The translations under genes and the position numbers were made by a program. Below, piece after piece: positions 51,098 through 63,000 of a stretch of DNA of 64,000 bases (within the stretch, counting starts at the first letter, position 1; every line of letters starts with the position of its first letter). The notes beneath the pieces were generated by a model, which was not told the DNA's origin, did no database searches, and saw only the letters and a list, made by a program, of their open reading frames with translations. This DNA is from Tachypleus tridentatus (taxonomy: Eukaryota; Arthropoda; Merostomata; Xiphosura; Limulidae). Location: contig NC_134830.1 in NCBI RefSeq assembly GCF_004210375.1, positions 50,163,094-50,227,093 on the forward strand, in the 5' to 3' direction.

Positions 51098-54000
51098 CTA
51101 TAATAAGAAGTTGAAAAATAAGTGAAACTACTGTTACAAAAATGAGCCACTCCTGTCTTTGAGTCTGTTCCTTTTCCTCTATTTTTTTTTGTGTATAAAC
51201 TTTACACACAGTAAAAGTCTATAATCTATTAATGTCACATCATTTTACTGAAGTGTTTTTACTGACTTTGAAAATTAAATTCTCAAATCTGAATAAGATG
51301 ACAAACTACACTGAATTTCTGTAATTGATTACATTTAACTGTTAAAATACAGTCATAGTTGGTACTCTCTTACTTGCCATACATTTATATCAAATTAAGT
51401 GATTACAGTTTTTGTGAACACCTTAATACCAATGAAACATTACTCTATGGCTACATCAACATCTGAAATTATAAAAAATTTCAGTTTTATAACATTTGCA
51501 AGTTCTTGTCTAATTTAATATTTTACTCTAACATCAACTGGTCTAAGGCTTTAAACTAAATGTAAAGCATATTAAACTGGCAATTCAGAGAGTGTTTTAA
51601 TGTATCTTCAGTTTTCCCTCACTCTTTGAATTAACACCATTAAACTTTGTCCGTCTTCTCATTTTCGATAAAGTCTAGATTTCAAGATACCTGTATTAGT
51701 TAACTGACAAAAGTGTGTGAAAAAACAAGCTTAGAAAAACCTAAATTATTTCATTATCATCAAGAAAGTCTTATCTAAATCAGCTACAAATTATGTTTAT
51801 AAAAATCTACTGTTCAGTTATGATGATAACCACCAAGTAAACAAACAAAGTAACCACGGCAAATTAACAGAACATTCTTTGACATCAATCATGTCTTGCA
51901 TCAAGTACTAAATAATTATTGTAAAAGTAATTTTTACAAACAATTAGTGATATTAATTAGATTCAATACATGCAACTAGAAAAACAGAGAGACAAGCAGG
52001 GATATAAAAATCATGCAACTTTCAAGCTATAAATAATTTATTCTACTACCAATACAACTTGTTTATAAAGTAACCAAGCTGAAATACAACAAATAAAAGT
52101 ACTGTGCAGCTGAAAGAACCTAAAAATGATAATTCAATTAATTTCTTTTAAATCATTTCTCACATACAAGCAATTTTATAAATAAAAAAATTACTACACC
52201 TTAACACATAATAAATCATCTTGTCCAAATGTTAAGTCATTTAAACCAGTTAATGGAAAACAAAACCAATAATATAAGCCCCACTGTGTTTTACTGTAAC
52301 TCATACACCATGAAATTAGAATAATTTTTGTCCATTTTCTGCTTTTGTTTTTGCAATAATGTGAAAACTCGACACTTTTTTATTCCTTGTTGTACATGTG
52401 CAAATGCCACTTTTCCTACATTAACATTTAATCATTAACAAGATATTCTAACAAACTACACTAAAAGTGATACTATTAATAGTTTCTTTTGTGATAGTTG
52501 TACAACTAGAATTTATACACAATATTTTTATGCCTAACATGTTCATACATTTAAGTAAAATAACTTTTTCCTATCTCCCCCCAAAAAAAGAGAATGACCA
52601 TTTTAAAACAAATTTTAATGATAATTTTAAACAAATTGAGCTCAAATAGTTTATATGTGTAATAATCACTGAGTGATAATGTTCATTAATGTATGGAAAC
52701 AAACTGTATCATAACAGTTTCTGATAAAAGTAGCAATCAGACAACCAACAGAAACATTATGGTAAAGGTAACAAGAATGTAGGTTATTTTCATTCCTTAA
52801 AGAACTGAGTTGATTACAGTGTTTACAGCAAAGAGGGTTAATGGCAAAGTGTTATGCTCTTGGTCAGTTGCAGATACCCAGCGAGAATGTTAGTGAGGAA
52901 GTTTTCCCGTGTTAGAGATGGACAGATCACACCACTTACAGTCAGCACTTTAGTTTGTATCCCATCTTCCTCAGAGTCAGATCCACCTTTTTCTGCCCCA
53001 GCAGAAGTTATCTGGTTGCAAGCATTATCTTGGGGTTTAGGCCTTGTACCACAATGGGGACTTTTATGTTCGTGCAACTGCTGGGGAATCTCACTATCTT
53101 CAAGGGTTGAGATTACAACTTTAGGAATGAGGTTCTTGGTAAACGAACACTTCTCTTCATGTGAACCAGAAACAGGGACAATGGTGATATTAGTGATGTA
53201 AGAAGGACTTACAGAGGATGATGCAGGGCTACTAGGACAACTACCCAACAACGGAACAGTATCATCATTTTCAGATAGCCTATTTTCTGAGGCATGATTT
53301 AAAATTAATGGAATGGTACAAGGTCTAGCATCAGGAGATCTAGTGGTAGTAGTAGCTGTACTCAAAGTCTGATCCTGTGAAGGTGGTGGTACAGAGAATT
53401 TTGATCTTGAATCATACATTAACTAAACCTTTGCTATATTTTACTAATCTGTTAACAACAATGACTTCTTACTACTTAAGAATATTCTTAATAGCACTAT
53501 GAAATGTTTAGAAACAAACTAATTCATAACAACAATTCTACAAAAACTTGTAATTATAAACAAGTACACATGGACAACAACCAACATATTACTGTTCTAT
53601 CCTATAACAGTCATTATGTATACATATTTCACACAAGACCAATACCAACCAGAAGATGTATAGATATCTGTTTACACATCTGGTGTTATACCTGTTCATT
53701 CACAATTACATTTATATTTTCTTGATTCAAAATGTCAACATATAAAACAATTCAAGTTGATTTTTCCTAAGAGGGGTTTAAGAAACAAAATAGTGAATAA
53801 TTACATTCTTTTGTTCATGTACAAGTCCATGATTCAAGTGGTTTTGCATTAACATTCATTCTAGTAAGAAAATAAAAATGTTTTTTTTTGGATCCCTAAC
53901 AATTTTATCTTTACAGGAAGTTGTTAAAATTTCCTTTTGAATCTACACCATCTCTGCTCTCATAATAAGGTTTGATTAGCTAAAATAAATGTTGATACAT

Positions 54001-57000
54001 CAATATTACTTCAGTAATTGCAATATATCATCCTGCTTGTACACAAGTTCCACAGTACCCGAAAGTAAATAACTTTCAATTCACGTGTTTTCTCCATTGT
54101 AGTCAAATTGATTAAAAATGAATTACTTAGTAATTCTATAATAATTTTCTTATTATCATTGTCTGAAATAAAAATTTATTAAACAGTACAATGCTTTTAA
54201 TTTTTTAACTATAAGTCTTGATTTAAAGTATTAACACAAGCTTTTTCATTTGTAGAAAAACAATTCTTAAATGAAAATAAAGAAAGTATGGGTTTTCATC
54301 AATCATACTAGGTTTTCACAGCAGTAGATGGAAGATAAAAATAAAGTTTCCAGTACTAACAAAAAATGAAACCTTGTTCCAATCCTTAGCCTTACAATCC
54401 ATGTTACATTAAATTAACTTAAGACTTGTTCTACTTCATACCATCTTGTCAGCAATAATTACTTATCTTCAACATTTGTTTACTGTTTCCTCTTATCTGC
54501 TTTCAAGGTGAGTTTGATGTAAGCTGATACTACCAGAAAATAATCCACAAACAGCAACACAAACCTAAATGTAGATTTTTTTATCTACAACTTTGGGGCT
54601 AGATATACAAATAGCATCTTTCTAGAGTTAAGTAGCAAATATTATATCCATTTTTTTTTCTCAAAACTTGAATTACTTGAACAAGAAATAAATTCCTGTT
54701 GACGGAGTAAAATATTTTTAAAAAATCACTTTAAAACAAGAGTTACATACTGTTTATAGTCTAAATTATTTAATAAAATACACAATATAACAAGAGGTAG
54801 ATTACTGTTCATAGTCTACATTCTTTAATAAAATTCACAATATAAGAAGAGGTAGATTACTGTTTATAGTCTAAATCATTTAATAAAATTCACATTAGAA
54901 CATGAGGTAGATTACTGTTGAAAGCAGGGGTGGCCAAGCCACACCTTGTAAGACACATGCAGCTCTTCAACATATAACGTGCAGCTCATGGAAATGTATC
55001 GGATGAACTCCTTTTTGCATCACAATTAATATAAAAAGTAAATAAAAACTTTAAGCTTTATAATTATTTATCAGCTATAAACCGAGAGTCCAATGGATTA
55101 AAATGTACATTTAATGTTCATGGTGAGTAAATATAGTTAAGAATCTAAATCCTAATTTTATTGCTAGATTTGAATCAGGGAAAAAAGAAATTTTGGATCA
55201 GCAAGGATTACAGAGGAATTGTGCTGGAGAATCAGTAAGCAAACAAGCAGGTGCTGACAATGTCAGTTTTGGTGGGCGTGTGGATGTGTTGCGGGTAGTG
55301 AATTAGCAGAGTGTAAGTGATATCGGGTGCTGTAAAGGATTAATTGTACTTATGAGAAAGTGATCTCAGCTTTCCAGAGTTTCTCCCTGTTTGTTGCATT
55401 ATTCATCATGAACACCTGGCAGCCAGATACTTCAAGCATGAAAATGTTATGAAATTTTTTTTGAAATTGTTAATTTCATATGCTTAAATGGGAAGACCCA
55501 CTGACAGGTCACAAATTTTATTGAAGAACTGGAGCTATAAGATAAACCCAGTTATATCTCTTTCTACTGCATTGTGAGATGGCTGTCAACCAGCAATATC
55601 TTAAATAGGTTTGAGCATCTGTTAGAGCCCATAATTACTTTTCTTGAATAAAAGAAAAGATTCTATGCTAAACTGTGAAATGATGAATGGATGCAAGATA
55701 TAATGTTCCTTACTGATATAATGAATCATCTACAAACTCTCAACTTGGCAATCCAGGGGAAGGATTGTTTCTAATCTTACTCATACAATTTTCAGCTTTC
55801 ATAATAAAATAAAACTTTTTCAAAGAGACATATTGTCAAGAAACTTCAGTTACTTTCCCAATCTCAAAAGAAGAGTAAATACATTCCCTGATATTGAAAT
55901 AAAAGACCACAAACTGGAAGAATACAAAAATTAAATTACAAAAACTGCTCGATAACTTCCTAGACAGGTTTGAGGACTTGCAGAAGCTGAAGCCCTGCTT
56001 TGTTTTTCTTTTAAATCCATTCATGGTTGATGTGATAAATGATGGTTGTCCAATTCATGAACTTCTGGTTACAGAATCATCTGCTGTGGAAATGGAACTA
56101 ACAGAACTACAGGAGGACCTGGGTTTAAAAATTGAGTTCTGGAAGCAAGTTTCAGAAATAAAATATCCTGAACTGAAGATAACCAGTGTGCAACTCATCT
56201 CAATTTTCAGCACAACATACTGCTGTGAATCACTGTACTCTGTAACGAAGTTTGTGAAGTCGAAGTATCGTGCAATCCTTACACATCAACACCTGATGGA
56301 GCTATTTCGTACAGCCTTGACAACATATCAGCTGGAATTTCGACGACTCACAACCAAGATGAAAACTCACAAGCCTTCTACTAGCAGTAAATAGCCTAAT
56401 AATTGTATCAATGTCTGTTTGTGTTAGAAAAATATTATGATAAGACTAAAATTTTGTAAGGTGGTATCCAATTAAAATATCTCTAATTTTATTATTTTAC
56501 ATATTTTGCTCCATGTTTTGACCAGATATTTACTAAGACAAATTTATATCATTAAAAATATTGGTTTTTACCCCTTATTTTTATTTTTGGCAGTCTCATT
56601 TAACCTTAATGAAATGCAAATTTCTTAGATGTTTCATAGTTCATTTTCGTATTAAATACACACAATATAGTTAAACAATAATCAGCCAGGATTTTGAAAA
56701 CATTTGGTATACATGTGTACTTTGCAATTATTGAAACTAATACAAATTAACAGTTTAAAAACTACATACATGAATAAATATTACATACATGTAATTATTA
56801 ATATTTATATAACAAAATATACATGTAACAATAAAACTGTATGTGTAACATCTGTTCATGTTTTGTGGCTCTCAAACATCTGAAGTTTATTGTATATGGT
56901 TCTTATGCTAAGCAAGTTTGGCCACCCCTGATTTACAGCCTACATTCTTTTATAAAATTCACTATACAACAAGAGATAGATTTTTCTTTTGAGTTTAAAT

Positions 57001-60000
57001 TATTTAATAAAATTCACATTAAAACAAGAGGTAGATTACTGTTTACAGTCTAAGTTATTTAATAAAATTCACAATATAACAAGAGGTAGATTACTGTTTA
57101 CAGTCTAAGTTATTTAATAAAATTCACATTAAAAGAAGAGGTAGATTACTGTTTGATAAAATTCAGAGTACAAATCTTAAACATACAAATATGTTGTTCT
57201 ACATATTTAGTAATCCAACGTGAGATGTCCATCTTGAATGAAATGATGTAACTTGTATGTTTTATTCATTCAAGTAACTTCCAGGGTTATTCTTCATATG
57301 TACCTAATGTTACTGCACCGAAACATTCCAAGTTTATTCACTACTTGTGGCTTTACAAAAGCCCATATTTAACCATAATTTGTATTAAAAAAACAAACAA
57401 ACTTCACATTACTTTCCAAATTTAATAAACAAAAACACATTATTAATTACAAGACTATGAAAATTAATAAATCCTAGAACAAATGGTGCGTAGATCAGTT
57501 CGAACAGGTAGAAGAAAATAAATACATTGCAGTGCCTTGTTTTAAAAATTTGCTTTTATGCTTTTATATATCATGTACTGTGACCATAATGTCATAAGAA
57601 CTTGCATATGACTGTGTAGGTTATCTTCCATAGGTTCAAACTGATCTACCTACAGTTTCAGAACATTGTATCAGTTAATTTTGTGAATAAAATCTCCTGA
57701 TCAGTAGAAATAACTATTTAAACATCTGGTATTACAATGTTAGATAAATTAAACACAACTAATTATGTGCACAGTTTTCTTTCACACATAATTCAAGTTT
57801 GTTTTAACAGTATATCAACTAAATAAATTACCAGTAAAACAAGTACACCATTCTTGACACAATGAACAACAAAATCTTCATTAGATAATTCAACCAACTA
57901 GTTTATTACTAGTAAAACAGGCACCATCTTTGTGACAAGTGAGGACCATGTTGCAAAAAATAATCAGCTGAAATGCATGTCAAGATGCTGGTATGGGTGT
58001 TAAAACTTTTATTAAAATATAGTACTAAACAATGTTTCTAACTTCTGAGGTCACCTTCAGGTTAACCAGCTGTCTTGAGATGCATTTTTACTTCAAGTGG
58101 GTTACTCATCATCATGATTTAAATAAAATATCTTATGATGAGTTTATCTTTCGTTGTGCCACACAAAAAACAAAGCAACTTTTTGTGTTCTTTGTTCTTA
58201 ATAGCCTAATGTGCCTGAAAGGACAGTACAACCATAGAAATGTTCATATACTGATTCATTAGCAGATTATATTATAGTAATTATTTCATGGCTAAAACAA
58301 AATCAATCTAAATTTACCAGAATTATCACAAACGTTAACATAATGTCAAAAAAAATTCCAAATATAATCTAATTTATATGAGAAAATACTGAAGATTAGA
58401 TAAGTTATTAATATTTTTATATGACATAAGTACAGTACAAAAACACAGAGAAACAGAGATTTTAATGTGTAAGAAAAGTTTGTGTGGATATACTAACAAA
58501 TAATACCCACCATAGAAAAGAAAGGGTTGGAGTTCGACAAGTCTTCTCCAATACTAGAACATCCATTCCTATTGTAAAACATATGGATATAAACAGTACA
58601 AAAATGTATGTAATACAAGTAACAGAAAAAGTTCAAAAATTACATAGCACTTTAAACATGTGTAGCAAAATACACAAACAGCATAAACTTAAGTGTAGCA
58701 GTAAGTGTTAAACAAATTTCACTGTTAAAACCATGTAAAAGAGCAAATGTAAACATCAAAAATTTGTTAACAAGTTTACAAAAAAACAAATACCTTTAAA
58801 AATTAAAACAAAATTTACAGTGCAGTAGAAAATATAAATAGATATACAGACAAGTTTGTATAATACTGCATAATTAAATTAACCAAGAAACCTCTTTTAA
58901 TGAATACATCATTAAACAAGCATATATATTAAATACATTTAAGACAAAACAAACCTGAAGACATTCACCAGCAAAGGTGACCTTCTACAAATTATTATCT
59001 GAAATAACACAGACACACTCCACATTTAAAAAAAATATCTGCCCAAGCTAATTTAGACAAATTATTTCTCATCATAGTTTTAATTATTTACCCAAATTTA
59101 TTCATGTTATCATGCATTAGCATCAGTGTTCCATTGATGGTATTGGAAAAGATGTTTGTGCTGAGCTATATTGAATTTGTTCTGAATTATACACTGCTGA
59201 CCAAAATCTTAAGGCCAATGAACATAAAGTAAAAAATATGAATTTTGCGTTGTTAGACTCAACCACTTATTTGAGTAAATCTTCGAAAGATGAAAATAAG
59301 AAAAGGGAACAAAAGTAAAAAAACCTTTTTAGCATTTATTAGGGAAAATGTGATCACTATGAAATTAGCCTAAATACTAGCTGGTCAAAAGTTTAAGACC
59401 ATACTGAAACGAAGCGTTAATCGGTAAACACGTAACGAAATTTAGTCATCTGTGTTCAAGCAATAGCGTTGTCAACATCTCCCACTGACATCTCCTGTGT
59501 TACATTGGGTAAAAATATGGCAAAGACTAAAAAGGACTTTTTCATGGTGAATAATGTGATTCATTTGGACCATCCAGTGTGTTCGCCCAAACTGAACCCC
59601 ACTGAAAATGTTTGGGGTTGGATGGCAAGGGAAGTCTATAGAGATGGACATCAATTCCAAACAGTGCATGATCTTATGAAGCCATTTTAACCATTTGGAA
59701 TAACATTCGAGCCAAAGCAAATGTTTGAAGTTATTCGCAATGATGGCCATGCAACTCACTACTGAGACCTATTTTTGGGCATTTCCTACCCTGTTTAGGA
59801 CTTTTTTGGTATGGTTTTAAACTTTTGACCAGCTAATATTTTGGCTAATTTCATAGTGTTTACATTTTCCCTATTAAATACTAAAAAAATTTTTTTTTTA
59901 TTTTCCCTTTTTTTATTTTCATCTTTTGAAGCTCTACTCAAATAAATGGTTGAGTCTAACAATGTGAAATGCATATTTTTTCTTTATGTTCATTGGCCTT

Positions 60001-63000
60001 AAAATTTTGGCCAGCAGTGTATTTCATAAACATTGAACAAACACATTCCTAGTATTCATGATGAAACTTAGCTGAATGGACAGCAACTGTCTGTCATAGA
60101 AATGCAAGTGTAGAAGATAACATTTCAAAAGTCTTCCATCTTCAGTTTAGTGTGTGTATGGTGTTGTTTGTTCTTGGGGAGAGCACATTATGACTGGTTG
60201 GTATATTCCTGTTTCTGATTGATGGAGATACTTCCTGCAGATTCAACCAATGGTAACCAAAGAGCTGAAAAATACCTTTGGCCAAAGTCCTCTGCACTTG
60301 TGTTTCTACAACAGTTGCCATCCATTCAATTAAGTTTCATCAAAAGGATTCTGATTTTTACCTGTAGTTTTCTGAAAATAATATGTATTACGTATAAATC
60401 CAGATACATAACATTTATTCCTTAAGTAGATACTATTCAGAAATATAATAAAAGATCATAAAATAATGGTTGTTTCATTAATATATATGTATAGGCTACC
60501 AAAAATCGAAATAAAAAATACAACAACATGCCTTTTCTGTACCTCATTTCCATTAAAACCTGACATGGAAAGAGTTGATCAAACAAATGCACACAACTTA
60601 CTGCCACAGAATATAGACTTGTATTCTTCAAACTGTTTAACTTATAATATTAAAAGAAACACAAAAGACTGTAATGTTCATGAAAGAAATACCAGAGAGC
60701 AAAACTCCCCATGCACGAACAACCACGTGCCCCTTAATGTATACATTCTATTATCAAAATAGTCATCGGTGGTAATGGTCTCTTTCAAGTCACCACATCT
60801 TTACTTATTTATATCACTTTGTTCTTTTCTCTAATACCTGCACCATTAATTCACAAAACTCATTGGGGACAAAATAAGTGTTTAGCAACTTCTTTTTAAC
60901 CAACTGTTTGCAATTTAACTTTCAGTAAAACTAATTTTACTAAAGAAAAGTCTAAACAATTCTCAAGCCTACAGACATTTTGTATTCTTCTAGTTACATT
61001 GAGACCAAGTATTTCCAAACAAAATGTTTTGAACTGATCAAGAAAGATTTCAAACTAACACATAACACAACAACATTTAAAAAGTATTATTGACTTTGAT
61101 ACATACTGTTTTTGGATATCTTCAGTTACCAGATCACTGTTTTTTAGTTTTCCATTGCATCTGCTATCACTGAAAATGTTCAAATTTAAAAACAAGTGAA
61201 ATATTTTCTTCAATATACAGAAAATAGAAAGAAAAAGTTAGTTAATATACATATATCCTGGTTTGCAACCATTAATAAAAGACAGCAAGTTCATAATTTC
61301 AAAACAGCACTAAATCCATGGTTGCCAGCAATATCCAATTTGTTTATATATCAAATATAGATGATTTATATACAAATATTGATTTCTTTGTTAAAACTCA
61401 AACTCATTAGATTATTAAATGGATCATACAAAAAGAGCCATACACAAAACTGTTTGGTCAATTATGAATAATTATGTTCCCAGTCTGCTCGTAATCTTAT
61501 TCTAACTTGAAGAATGTACATTTATTTTGTGATGTGTAAAGACAGTTAGTCTAGACCGGAAAATCAGTAAATTGAGAGTTACTCATTTTTAGAACTTTGC
61601 TTTCTATTATAAACACTTTTCTTCTTTCACAGTTAAACAATGATTTAGGTACCATTCTCATTCATCCGGTTACTACGAAGTGGAAGGTTGATAAAACAGT
61701 TTTAATCAAGACATACTTTCACATAAACAGTTGAAAATTACATTCAAATTCAGTAACAATAACTTATAGCTCACAAACCCTAGCTCAAATTTTGTTTTTA
61801 AAATCCAACTTTTATAATATGAACAATCACTCACCTATTTAACAAAACAATTGTTTTGGAGTCTTTTGTTGTCAGTACTGTTTCTTTATTTAATGAAGAA
61901 TACAGATTTTCATCTTTATCAGACATTTCAGCTGAAAAACAAACAAGTTGAACATACAGTTACATTTCATAAACACTTAATATCCATGTTGTGTGTACTA
62001 ACAATATAAAGTATAAATTGTTTTATTAAAAACAAAAAGGTTAGTGAACAGTAGATTTAATATTTAAAAATAGCATCTACACAAACTTTAGCTATTATAG
62101 TCACTACATCTTACCAGCTTGTAATCTACACACTCTTTAACTGTTATAGTCACTACATCTTACCAGCTTGTAATCTACACACTCTTTAACTGTTATAGTC
62201 ACTACATCTTACCAGCTTGTAATCTACACACTCTTTAACAGTTATAGCGACTACAACTTACCAACTTATAATCTACACAAACTTCATTGACTCTTATAAG
62301 GACTAAATCTTATTTCACACAAACTTATTTAATTTTATCCAGAAAAGTAATATTTATTATCTGTTGACCTAGTACTACTTTATTATTAAACCTTACTTCA
62401 GTGATATCTTCTGACAAAATTCAACACAACATCAGATACTATTAAATTTGAAACACATTCTAACAAAGTGCTAAAGAATCAACTGATTATCATACATATC
62501 CCTATGTTTCTAATGGATTATCATATGTACATTTGTTCGTGCGTATGGTGTTCTGTTAGAAATCACACAGGCGTGCGTATGGTGTTCTGTTAGAAATCAC
62601 ACAGGCGTGCGTATGGTGTTCTGTTAGAAATCACACAGGCGTGAGTATGGTGTTCTGTTAGAAATCACACAGGCGTGCGTATGGTGTTCTGTTAGAAATC
62701 ACACAGGCGTGCGTATGGTGTTCTGTTAGAATCACACAGGCGTACGTATGGTAATGTATTAGAAACACACAGGTGTACATATGATAATCCATTATAAGCA
62801 CACAGGTGTATGTATGGTAATCCATTAGAAACACACAGGTGTACATATGATAATCCATTATAAGCACACAGGTGTACATATGATAATCTATTATAAACAC
62901 ACAGGTGTACGTATGATAATCCATTATAAGCACACAGGTGTACATATGATAATCCATTATAAGCACACAGGTGTACATATGATAATCCATTATAAGCACA

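Larger units (their letters stand above)
54734..57165. repeat. Minisatellite, about 60-bp period, split by a hAT element
   Basis: Units 'acaagaggtagattactgtt', 'tacagtctaagttatttaat', 'aaaattcacaatata' occur about three times left (54734-54924) and about four times right (56931-57165) of a hAT insertion. Confidence 0.92.

Noticed and set aside
52838..52939. Continuation of the large Ser-rich exon to the TAA at 52838, or a donor at 52877
   Set aside because: The GTAAGT at 52939 matches the phase of the terminal exon exactly; the donor at 52877 leaves phase 2, which the next exon cannot accept. An unspliced isoform stays possible.
58941..58970. 30-nt minus-strand block between AG and GT as an exon
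   Set aside because: In the phase required by the neighbouring exons it contains TGA.
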